Origin: Entomortierella parvispora
Taxonomy: Eukaryota; Mortierellomycota; Mortierellomycetes; Mortierellales; Mortierellaceae
Reading direction: 5' to 3'
DNA: 64,000 bases
Assembly (NCBI GenBank): GCA_963573315.1
Contig: OY752149.1
Coordinates: forward strand, 1-64,000
The translations under genes and the position numbers were made by a program. Each line of letters begins with the position of its first letter. The stretch's first letter is position 1. Shown in pieces: positions 1-10,425 of the stretch. The notes under the pieces are model-generated. The model was not told the origin of the DNA, ran no database searches, and was given only the letters and a program-made list of their open reading frames with translations.

Positions 1-336
1 CCCTAAAAACCCTAAAAAAACCCTAAAAAACCCTAAAAAACCCTAAAAAACCCTAAAAAACCCTAAAAAACCCTAAAAAACCCTAAAAAACCCTAAAAAA
101 CCCTAAAAAACCCTAAAAAACCCTAAAAAACCCTAAAAAACCCTAAAAAACCCTAAAAAACCCTAAAAAACCCTAAAAAACCCTAAAAAACCCTAAAAAA
201 CCCTAAAAAACCCTAAAAAAACCCTAAAAAACCCTAAAAAAACCCTAAAAAACCCTAAAAAACCCTAAAAAACCCTAAAAACCCTAAAAACCCTAAAAAC
301 CCTAAAAACCCTAAAAACCCTAAAAAACCCTAAAAA
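1..336. repeat. Telomere, CCCTAAAAAA repeats (G strand TTTTTTAGGG)
   Basis: The chromosome end is an unbroken array of about 34 units. Most are the 10-mer CCCTAAAAAA. There are occasional 11-mers with seven A (for example 10-20 and near 211-221). The inner end, from about 277 to 336, is dominated by 9-mers (CCCTAAAAA). The C-rich strand is the plus strand, as expected for a left telomere reading inward. The unit is longer than the usual fungal TTAGGG. The change towards the centromere side fits older, less homogenised repeats. Confidence 0.97.
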
Positions 337-2300
337 TCATCACTCATTTCCTTAAAAGGAAATATTAAAATAAAGTTTGAAGTGGTCTAATTACAACTTA
401 TTGCTGCATTGCATTAGATATAGATAGAGGCAGATTGAAGGCTTCTAGAAATATATTTCAATTGCTATTCTTTATGGTAGATGTTGCGTAATTAATTAAA
501 ATATTTCCATTTTGGGAAATATTTGGAGGACATTATCTCAAGATGCAATAAAATAAACCTACCTTATATTGTACCAGCGATAGCCCTAGGTGGTGCCTTT
601 GTGCTCATGTATCAAGTTTGCTCTTTACTTACAAAGATTTGGAGTAATTGCTCAAAATATTTCCTAAAATGGAAATATTTGGGTGGCTAGTTCTCATGAT
701 CTGCTAACAAGACATCGATTTTTAAGGTAGGCCAAGATACCTCATTCCAAGGGCTTTCGAATAAGTTTAGAACTGCGGCCTTTGATTTAGCCAATTTTGA
801 GCAATTGATGATCAAAATTTTTAAATACTATTTTCTCGATTTCTATGAATCACCCATAACTGAGAAGCGAGTCTTAGTGCTGCTTTAAAAAAGATCACAA
901 GTTCGTAACGCGGATCTTCATCAATTGCTCCTAATAGACTATTTTTCATTAAAATTTTCGGATGTCATTTCTCCAGAAGCACCTTGAAGACATGGAAGAG
1001 TATTGCATGGTGACGATAGACGCAGATGAGCGCTTTCTGTGGCTGCAGGCGCATAGTCGATTCCTAAGGTGGATTTCGAGCAATTGCTTGTCAAAATTTT
1101 AATCGCCATTTTTTGTGTCATCTTTTTCTCCATATCTAGTTTGTTGAGATTATTGATTAAAGGGCCCACTGGTAAGCATTCACGAGAGGTTGTTTTCACA
1201 TCAAAAAGATCACAAGTTCTTGTGACAGTTCTTGAACAATTGCTGGTCAAATAAATATTGGAAATTATTTTGAACACCATTATCTCCAGGTCCACCTTCG
1301 AGAATGGAACATAAGTCATGGGCAACCAACGCCACTAACGATAGCCTTCCATTCCATCAAGAACATTCTCAATTTATCTTGTAGATCAGCCGCAATTGAT
1401 GGTCGAATTTTTTTTTTCACAAGTGAATTTCATTTTCTTATGATCTCCTTCACGGATGGCAATGAAAATCATATGAACAGTGAGGCCCTCTCAGGTGCGT
1501 CCTGTTCATGCAGGAATGCCGTTGATTGATAGATCGGATGTGGAGCAATTGCTTAGCGAAATGTTCATTTTTGTTTTTTTAGATGGCATTAACTTCAAAT
1601 CTATTCTGCTCTGAGTCATCAGATCCACCAGCAGCGATAGCCGCTATCAACCGCATTCAGATGGGCACGCAATATCGCCAGTTGTTTTTGTCAACGCTGG
1701 AGTAATTGCAAAAAAATAAAAAATAAAAAATAAAAAAGTCGCAATAGTTGAAAGTCGAACGATGATATCCCTAGATCTCCATAGAAGAGACCAATGATAA
1801 TCACTCGTGAAGGTAATGTTAACATTCTTAAGTGTGGAGTTGCCTGTTGCAAGAGAATATAGACCATAGCCACCTTCGTTTCTGATCAATTGCTGTTTAC
1901 ATTTCAACTTTTAAGATGAAAGAGACCATTACTTTGCGTATCCCGAGTTGACGAGTCGGTGTGAAATGACTTTCACTTGGAAAGAACGGAACAAGGATAG
2001 TAAAGCCGGGATTGAGACTGGGAGTGATATCAAAGGCGGTTGATGAGCTGTTTCCAAGTTGCTACAGCAACACCTATTGATGGAGTGAGTTCAGTTACAT
2101 CGCTGGACGATATGTGTCGCACACACATGTTTGTTGAAGCGAAAGAAGAGGCAACATAAAAATCGAACGATGGCAATAACCTGTGCAGCTTGCTCAGCAA
2201 GTCGCATCTTTTCTCACGAGACTTGAGGATTCAACTGCAGCAATTGAGGCCGAAACACTCGACAATCGCCGCAAGTACTGTTGACCCAGCACAAGTTCAG
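337..2300. repeat. Subtelomeric degenerate ~156-bp tandem repeat field
   Basis: There is no credible gene here. A CAATTG-centred motif (consensus near GAGCAATTGCTNGTCAAAAT, followed by T-rich sequence) recurs at 459, 645 (as TAATTG), 802, 922, 1081, 1237, 1393, 1546, 1703 (TAATTG) and 1887. Steps are 186, 157, 120, 159, 156, 156, 153, 157 and 184 bp. A second landmark, CGATAGCC or a close variant, lies 60-70 bp before the CAATTG at about 576, 1012, 1333 and 1633. AAAAGATCACAAGTT occurs at about 888 and 1204, two periods apart. The units have diverged so far that only these landmarks remain visible. CAATTG at 2241 may be a further remnant. Confidence 0.7.
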
Positions 2301-3147
2301 CAGTGGAAACAGTGAGAGTAAAGGCGGATCCAGAGTCTCTCGACTATCATGGATGGAAGAGCAAGAAGCCATTGGCGTACGTTCACAGCCAAACAAAAGG
2401 AAAACATAGCTAGCCAAAGCAGAGCGGTACAAAGACAGGGATAAGTCAAGGATGCACTTTGTGTATTAAGCTGAGGGAGTTGTACCTCGTATCAATGCGG
2501 CTGCTATGGCGACCACAACGCAGTCAGCAAGTCCACAGTGGAGTCTGGCAAGAAGAGACAGGAGCGAGACAACGACAAGAGGAGCAGCGAAAGACATCTC
2601 TGTATTACGGTAGCAAGATACATAAGAGTCTATGGGGCTGCGACAGTTGCTGTTGAGGCTATGGCAATATGGCAAGGTCAACAGACAGCCAAACAGGCGT
2701 AGATAGAGTGGTAGGGTTCATAATGGCAACACCGTACTCACCAAGGCCGTCGAACTGCGCCGCAGTACTCTTGTAGCAGAGAAACGAAGAAAGAGAGGAA
2801 GAACCCAGACAGAAAGTGGCAGCGAGAGGCCAAGACACCAGGAGCAAGCTATCTACAGCGTCCAGACTATGAAGTTCATGGTCCACGACCTTCTCTGGAC
2901 AGAGAGGTTGCCAACACCAGCTTTGCAGCTTCGACTTTGAGGCAGATTGTCGAAATGACCAGTTGGAATGAGTGGGCTCGCTGTCAGATGGAGCGCATGT
3001 TCAGCGCAGATGGTCGGACAGACTAGATGAAAGTAGATGAAAGTAGATGAAAGTAAATGACCAATCTCCAGGCATGCATGTTCAACACTCATTGTCAAAC
3101 TGAGAAGATGAAGCCCAGCAGCCAACCTCGAACTGACCCAAGGGTTC
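2301..3147. other. Subtelomeric spacer without recognisable gene
   Basis: I see no coding region with homology or splice structure. Positions 3024-3060 hold an 11-bp direct repeat (AGATGAAAGTA, about three copies). A copy resembling the inverted-repeat arm further on appears at 3081-3104 (AACACTCATTGTCAAACTGA), in the same orientation as the left arm. Confidence 0.5.
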
Positions 3148-3227
3148 AACACTGAGTGTCGAACTGACAGACGGGAGAAATCAGGGAGGAAGAGAAGCTT
3201 CCGTCTGTCAGTTCGACACTCAGTGTT
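3148..3227. repeat. Perfect 27-bp inverted repeat (hairpin)
   Basis: The left arm is 3148-3174 and the right arm 3201-3227. They are exact reverse complements over 27 bp, separated by a 26-nt spacer. The arm begins AACACTGAGTGTCGAACTGA on the plus strand. A diverged third copy of the arm lies at 3081-3104. Either strand would fold into a long stable stem. It could be a remnant of a small transposon or a foldback produced by subtelomeric rearrangement. No gene is attached to it. Confidence 0.85.
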
Positions 3228-3589
3228 ATAGGGGAATTGCCCCTGAGTTGAAGTGTCCCAAGCCACCCCGTCCACGCCATCCCGTGAGCGCACCTTCGCC
3301 ACACACACATTCGTACAGGTGAAGTGAGTACAGTTCATGCAGCTGGCAAGTGTGTTTCTTTATTTAAAGGAGCTTTCATAGTACAAGTCGAGAAGAAAGA
3401 CAAGAAAACAAGTCGGGAGAGTGATAGCGGTGCTAGGCTACTTGGTACTTATCCAACAGGCACGCGTGCCTGGATTTGTAGCTTCAAGTTTGTCGCGAGT
3501 TGTTCTTGGATCATAGGGATGGACGCTGTTAGATGGGGCGAGCTTTATGTGGCAGTCAATTGAGAAGGCAAGGTCTGGTTTAACAACAA

Positions 3590-5080
3590 AGTGAATAGGG
3601 GAGAGGACAACGTCTGCGAGCGAGAAAGAAGGAAGTCGTTTGTTTCTTTGCTCTGTTGGTCAAGAGCACACAAAAGAGTGCAAAGCAACCGTCGGCCCTG
3701 AACAAAGGATAATGAGAGACGAAAGGTTCAACTGGGGTCAAGTGCACCAAGAGGGAGAGGGCTGTCAAGAGGGGCACAAGGAGACAAGAGGGTAGACAAG
3801 GCACAAGACACAAGAGGGAGACAAGACACAAGAGGGAGACAAGACACAAGAGGGAGACAAGGCACAAGACACAAGAGGGAGACAAGGCACAAGACACAAG
3901 AGGGAGACAAGACGGAGACCAGAAAGACAAGAGGGAAGACACAAGAGGGAGAGACAGGGCAGACAAGTGGGCAGCAGAAAACAAGAGGAAGAAAACAGAC
4001 GAGAGACGCGGGAGTGACAAAAGCCAAACAAAACAGAGGGAAGAGAGCACAGGAAAGCAGAGGGGTTGTTCAGAGGCCGACAGATGCAGAAGGGGCCGAG
4101 GGATGAACACAGATGAAGATAACAACAAGAAGGATCCAGGTAGAAGAAAGATGGATCAAGTCAGAGGGAGGATGAGAGATGCAAGCAGAAGGAGGGGATG
4201 AATACAAATGGAAGATGAGGGACGAAGACAGAGGGAAGATGAACGTGTGCAGATGGAGGCACACAGAGAGAGATGGAAGGGTTACAGACAAGATGGGCGC
4301 TGACAGAGGGAGGACGAAGTATGCACAGACAGAGGAGGAGGACGAAGCATGCGCAAACAGAGGAGGAGACAGAAGAGGAAGAGCCAGGGAAGCAGAGGGA
4401 TAAGGACACGGGCAGAGGGAAGAAGGATGAGGGCAGAGGGAGGAAGGACACAGGCAGAAGGGGGGGAAGAAGGACGAGGTCAGATGGGGGAAGAAGGACG
4501 CGGTCAGATGGGGGAAGAAGGAGGGACACAGCAGACGAAGGCGAGAGGGAAGAGAGGAAGAAGGATGTGAGCAGCGGGAGGAAGGATGAGGCAGAAAGAG
4601 AAAGGATGCGCAGAAGATGGATGCACGAAAGAAGGACGCAGAGAGAAGAGGGATGCAAAGCAGAGAAGAAGCATGCAGAAGACGGGAGGAAGGAAGAAGG
4701 GAGGAAAGAAGAAGAAAGACGAGGATACAGAGAGAAGAGGGATGCAAAAAGAAGAAGCATGCAGAAGACGGGAAGAAGGAAGAGGGGAGAAAAAAAGACG
4801 AGGAAGCAGGCGGCAGAAAGAAGGATGCACGGAAGAGAGATGAAGAGCGAAGATGCGAGGGGAAGATGCAGAGGGGAAGATGTAAAGGGGAAGATGCAGA
4901 GGGGAAGATGCAGAGGGGAAGAAGAGAGATGCTGAGGGGAAGAAGAGAGATGCTGAGGGGAAGAAAAGAGATGCAGCAGAGGGCAGGAAGGAACAAGGAA
5001 GAAGAGAAGGGAAGAAGGGAAGAAAACGAGGAAGAAAAGACGGACCACCGTTTGCTGTCCGACGGACAAAAAAACGCGAA
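3590..5080 (+). repeat. Purine-rich strand with embedded minisatellites
   Basis: The plus strand is overwhelmingly A+G for about 1.5 kb. Within 3760-3930 a short unit based on ACAAGAGGGAG (about 18-25 bp, variants of CACAAGAGGGAGACAAG) is tandemly repeated. From 4400 to 4990 units such as GGGGAAGATGCAGA and GAAGAAGGATGCAG recur; 4858-4975 is the cleanest stretch. Long open frames cross the block on both strands. They encode only Arg/Lys/Glu-rich (plus) or Ser/Leu/Pro/Phe-rich (minus) low-complexity sequence, so I treat them as composition artefacts rather than genes. Confidence 0.85.
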
Positions 5081-6936
5081 AAAAGATTTTTTTTGGCTCT
5101 CGTCCAACAACCCACGGGTCCGCCATGGTCAAGAAGTCCTCTCGTTGCATGGTCAGGGTCAGGATCAGGGTGAGGGTCAGATAGACCACATCCGACCTCA
5201 ATTGCGTCCAGCGCTTCGTCTCGCCCTTGTTGGCATCCAGAATGACAGTCGATCCGACAGGCGCAGGGTATCACGGCAAGCAAAGTCCTCAAAGAAGAAA
5301 AGAGTAGTCTTGATATGAAGAAGGATGAGCGTATGTCAGGAATAAGGCACCAGTCAACCCCAAGACAAATACAGATGAAGGGAACACCTTGGTACAGAGA
5401 TGCAGAGAAGGATATTGCTGAAAGAACAGAAAGTCATACCCCCCTGCAGGCCCAGTTACCAGCGTTACCTTTCTGCTCTGGTGTCGCAAGCATCTTACAG
5501 TAGAAAAAGAACCAGCAGAGATATATCCACCCATACGAGGAATGATACCCGCCTGCGATGCAGTATTCGGTACTCCACACAGAGCCGAAGAGAGATGAAC
5601 GTGTAGCGACCACACGACTCAGGGTAGGTCTTGCACACGACTCGGACCAAGGCATCATGGCGCGGCAAAATGAACGATAGCACCTCAGTGATGTTTCTTC
5701 TCGTTCCATACGCGATTCAACAAGACAGCCAACATTCGATTACAGTACCTTAATTTGCGTGATTAGTCCCATCCTTTCAGAGGAACGTCTGACCTCCGTT
5801 GCCGCCAAATACCAAGAAAAGAACAAAAATAAAAGGATGAGAATTGCCTGCTATTCCTTGATATCCTCGTCATCGGAGTGGGTCGATGGTCCTTCAATCC
5901 CAAGACACCTGCTTGGAAATATCACAACGACCGTTCATGACAATTGCTGGAGTTCAAGCGAGGAGATCCGCATCGACCTGGAATGGCTCTTGTCTACTGG
6001 AAACCTATGCAGCGGTTCAAATGTTTGCAGAAATCATCAGCTGTTGGCACGTCAACTTCTTCAGTTCACCGTGATCATTTGACCTTTTTTTGCCAATGAC
6101 CTCATCCTACTGCAAAAAAGACCAAGAGCACCCTTGTCGTCAATCGTCGAAACCATCTCAATGACGAGTAAATGTCCAGTATGTCCTTCATATCCCACCG
6201 TTCGTACTTACTCCAATATAATCGGCGACCACAGTTGTTGATCCTCGCTGGTCGAACATTCCTCCGAGTCATAACGCCAAAGTCCGAGGTTCATACGATT
6301 AAACACTGAAAACATGATGTATAGAATACCTGTATTTGGATATAAGCGCAGAGCATCAAGTAGCTGATCGTGTCCACAGAATGCCTTTGGAAAGAAGTCC
6401 TAGTCTTACAGAATGGCAATTAGGCCTTGAATTGTGAAGAAAATAGATATCCAGAAACTGATCCATGCTCTTGGGCTCTTACCTCATGGTCGGGATCAGA
6501 CTCTCTCGTCCAACCGCATTCGATGTGGGGGTTGGCGCTGTTGAATAGGTCATTTGACACGACTTGCAGCATAATACCTTCCAGATTGCTGACAAGATGG
6601 TTTTCATGCGTTAGCCACAGACAACTTTGTTGGAAATGACCCCCGGGAAGATTGCGCCAGCTGTTGTAAGTATCCTGAATCCATCATCTGGAAAAGTCGC
6701 CTTCTGTTGCCACGAACTCAAGGTTCCTATCGTATGGCCTTCACGGTCATATCATTAAACACAGCCAAACAAGCTCTCTTCAAGCTCTTTTGCATGAAAA
6801 CTCACCCTGCGAGTTAAATACGTCTGGAAAACCTCAGTATCTTGTACCAGCAAACTTGTGTCGTCAGAGCTGCCTTGACTTGCGTTACTACATTCAGAGG
6901 CTCGGCACAGAGCCTATTGTGGAAGATGGCGTCGGA
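5081..6936. other. Subtelomeric spacer, no gene seen
   Basis: The sequence has ordinary base composition, with only short frames in all six readings. No conserved motifs or exon-intron pattern could be assigned. It may contain decayed gene relics that only a protein search would show. Confidence 0.4.
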
Positions 6937-7281
6937 GAGAACATGTGCTATCGTAGTCGGTATATGCAGCCATCTATACGTTTCTACCTTGTTGTCAGTA
7001 TACCTTCGCGATCATGTCCTTCAAAAAAGGACGCGATGTGGCGCCAGCGTCAACAGAGGTCGTGAAGGAGTCTCCGGAATAAGGTCTAAGGTAGGAGCAG
7101 CAAGAGAAGATGAGAACATATGCTATTGTAGTCGGAATATGCAGTCATCTATGCGCTTCTCCCTCGTTGTCTGATGTACCTACACGACCATTTCCTTCAA
7201 AACGGACACAATGTGGTGCCAGCGTCGTCAGAGGTCATAAAGGAGCCTCCGGAATAAGGCCTAAGGTAGGAGCAGCAAGGG
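6937..7281. repeat. Tandem duplication of a ~170-bp unit
   Basis: Two diverged copies, 6937-7106 and 7112-7281, repeat at 175 bp. Both begin GAGAACATRTGCTATYGTAG. They share a middle segment around TGGYGCCAGCGTC, and both end AAGGTAGGAGCAGCAAG. Mismatches are spread along the unit, so the duplication is not recent. No coding function is visible. Confidence 0.85.
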
Positions 7282-8879
7282 GGGTGAATCGCAGAGAAGA
7301 GAGAGCTGCATGGCTTGCATTGGTGCAAACATGCAAAATCGCGGTGGTAGTGAAGAATGAAAGACAGAGGTTGGATTACCTGGCGGGGTCAATGGAATGC
7401 GAACAGATTTCTCGATTAGAGCTGAGTGAGGAAGTGAGTCCTGGCGATGAGAAGAATGACCAAGGAGGATGCAAGGACAAAAGAAAAGAACGCGAGGCAG
7501 AGGAAGAAAAGAGCGCGCAAGGACCACGCACGTGCTCTTTTTTTGCTGTTTGCGCTCTCTTCTCCACAAGATAACCTCACCTCACTTCTCCTGTGCTCTC
7601 CTCTTCTCTCTTCTCCCTCCTCTCATCCATCAGCTGGACTTCGGAACATCTGGATTCACTTCGAAGGAACCCAAGCTAACGGCCATCAGACTCCAGCCAA
7701 CAGCGACATGTACAGGTGTGGATACTATGTTCTGGAAACAGCCTCATGCCCCTGGGCATAATTGAAGAAACACGCAAGGAACCATGGAACCGTCATGGGT
7801 GGTAATTACTCGTGCCTGCTGAAGAACTAACCCATCCATGCTAATGGACGAATCAACTTCGGTGATGCACACTTCTTATTTTCTTTCCCTTTCTGTTTTC
7901 ATTAGTGGTGCTGGCATTCATTGATGTCTCTGGCCCTTCTGTAAGGAACAATAACAACGCCAGCAACACCTTGCATGTTCGGCTGGACTACAAAGTCGGC
8001 CATAGTTGACGTGTCCCAGAGACTGTCTTTGGCTATTTTTGTTGCGATCTTGAACAGGAGTGTCCAATCGAGCTTCCGACGACGACCACTTACGGTAACC
8101 TCTTGCGACGACCCAATCCTTTCGACCTCCACCAACAACCCTTTGCTTTGTGCAGGAGGATTTCTGAGAGATTGTCGAACTGCTTCACCGAAATCAAGAT
8201 GCAGGGGTTCAAGAATCAGGATGCTGGTGCTCAATAATCGGGATACTGGTGCCAAGGATCATGATGCTGGTGCTCAAGCCGAGGAAGTACGCTGACGATT
8301 ACCACAATCAGGTCAGAATGCAAGCATCAGGAAAGAAGAGTGCCAATCTGGATGATTGCCATTCACATTGAATACTTTAGGCGACGCAATGTCTACTGCT
8401 TGCTCGTGAAGACCGCTTCCCAAGGTCTCCTCTGGATTCGCGTTCGAATGTCGAATGAGACACCATGTCCAACATTTCCAGGACTTGGTCAAGGAAACAA
8501 AAGTGGACAAAGGAATGGAGTATGAGACCATGATGCGGACGAAATTGCGGAAAAATACTGGCTTTTCAATCGAACCCTCTTATCTCTACGCACTATCTAG
8601 TAATAAACCATATTGTTTTTATTATTCTTGTCGGTACTTTCTCTGGAACTGACATAAGGCCCTAAGAGGGACCGAGGGATCGAGGGATCGGATGACCGGA
8701 ATTGGACATAGTGACGCTCCACCTGAGATTGGTGCTTCAGGCGTTTAGTGGCGCTTGACACGTCTCATCAAGCAACCGACACCTTGATGACCCTGCTCCT
8801 CACCGCTTATCATCGATTGAAATCGAAAATACTTCATCTTCAGTTATGGTGGAGAGAAACTGACCAATTCTCTGATCCA
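7282..8879. other. Subtelomeric spacer, no gene assigned
   Basis: Short open frames only. A small imperfect repeat, built on GATGCTGGTGCTCA with variants, lies at about 8219-8280. Nothing here could be matched to a known family. It may include further decayed relics of the kind seen at 10426-13652. Confidence 0.4.
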
Positions 8880-9972
8880 AATATCCTGCCGTAAGTACCA
8901 GGTGGGCTTTGGGCATTGAGCAGCAAGGTCAACTAGGAAACAGTCATCGCACACGCGTAGGATCGAGTTTGCTGGATGTTTCTCCTCCAGGAGCATCGAT
9001 TTGTGTTATCCGAGAAAGACCACACGATTCTCGATTCATCATCCCTCTCGATCCTTTCATAAAATCAAGTATTTTCCTTTGAACAGCAATGCTGAATAAT
9101 AAAAGGTCATCGCATGCCTGAGGTACCAAGTGTACTGCGTTCCTCTCGTCGAGGAGCATCGATCAAAATCTCAAAGATTCGTGATTATTGCTCAACTCGT
9201 TCAAACTCGACCGCTCTTCAGATTCTTCACCCGCTCTTCTAGAGTTTAGTGATCCAGCCTTTGAAAAGGGATGCCAACTACTGACAGGTCATCGCCTGGG
9301 CGCAGGACCAGGTACACTGTGTTTCAACTGTCGAGAAGCGCCTGCCCATGTCGAGAAATCTCAAAGAGCCATGTGTTTGACCGATCTCGTGAAGAAGTGT
9401 AGATGAGAACCCCTGACGCCAGCAAAGAGTGGAGAGGCAGCATTTGCGATGGAAGAACAAAAGTTCTTTCATCGCATGGGTTGCGGCTGGGCAACATGGG
9501 TGACCTGGTCTGGCGCCGCTCTACCAATCTTACGTTAACTATCAGGTGACCATCGACTTTGAACAGCAATGTCTACTAGTGAAAAGTAATCGCACACGCA
9601 TGGGACCAAGTGCGCTGAGTGTTTCTCGTCAAGGAGCATCGATCTGGATAATAAAATCAAAAATCCTCTATCTTTCCTATGGTCGTGAAAAAACGCCCGA
9701 TTCTCAGATCATTCGCCCGCACTCGAAGTTACCTTAAATATCAGGTGACCGTCGACTTTGGAGCGCAATGTCTACTAGTAAAAAGTCATCTCACGCGCGT
9801 GGGACCAAGTGCGTTGAATGTTTCTCGTCAAGGAGAATCGATCTGGATCAAAAAATCGAAAATCCCTTATCTTTCCTATGGTCGTGAAAAAACATCCGAT
9901 TTTCAGATCCATTTTTCTGCTCGAGCTTACGGTAAGTGTCAGGTGACTCTCGACTTCGGCCTACAAACCTGA
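8880..9972. repeat. Degenerate ~180-bp tandem repeat array
   Basis: Related units can be followed by a GTCATCGCAC-like landmark at 8943, 9106, 9288, 9467, 9586 and 9785, giving steps of 163, 182, 179, 119 and 199 bp. The last two units are the best preserved. Both carry TCAGGTGACCRTCGACTTTG at the start, CAATGTCTACTAGT in the middle, then GTTTCTCGTCAAGGAG and CTTTCCTATGGTCGTGAAAA. A partial unit starts at about 9940. This family is unrelated by eye to the 156-bp field near the telomere. Confidence 0.8.
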
Positions 9973-10425
9973 GCGTCAGAAGTTTGATTGATCAACAAGA
10001 GCGGTGACAGCTGGAGTAATAATGGCGGGCACAGAGGATCTGTGGAGGTCAAAGACAAGGATGATGAGAGAAAGGAGAAGAGGATGAGGACGTGGACAAG
10101 GAAGAGAAAGAGAAAGAGGAGGAGAAAAGTGCAAGAGGACAAGGAAGAGGAAGAGGCATGGAAAGAGGAGTGAGAGCGAGGGGAGAAAGTACGTTACCAT
10201 GAGAACACGGTCGGATCGGACGTGTCTCGCGTGGCATGCTCCCTTTATTTCCACGCAGAATAGGAAATAACGAACGCTTGCTTTCTTCATGTCCTCTTCC
10301 CCCTTCATCGCTGTGTCAGTCCCTCTACATTCCTTCTTCTGCTGCCTTCACTTTATATTCTCAGTTTTCTTTTCCCCCTTCTCTTAATTGTTTTCTCGGC
10401 TTTTGTCTTCCTTTCTACATCCATC

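Noticed and set aside
4070..5292. Overlapping 260-346-codon frames in the purine-rich block
   Set aside because: They encode only low-complexity Ser/Leu/Pro/Phe or Arg/Glu/Lys sequence in several frames at once, as expected from base composition.
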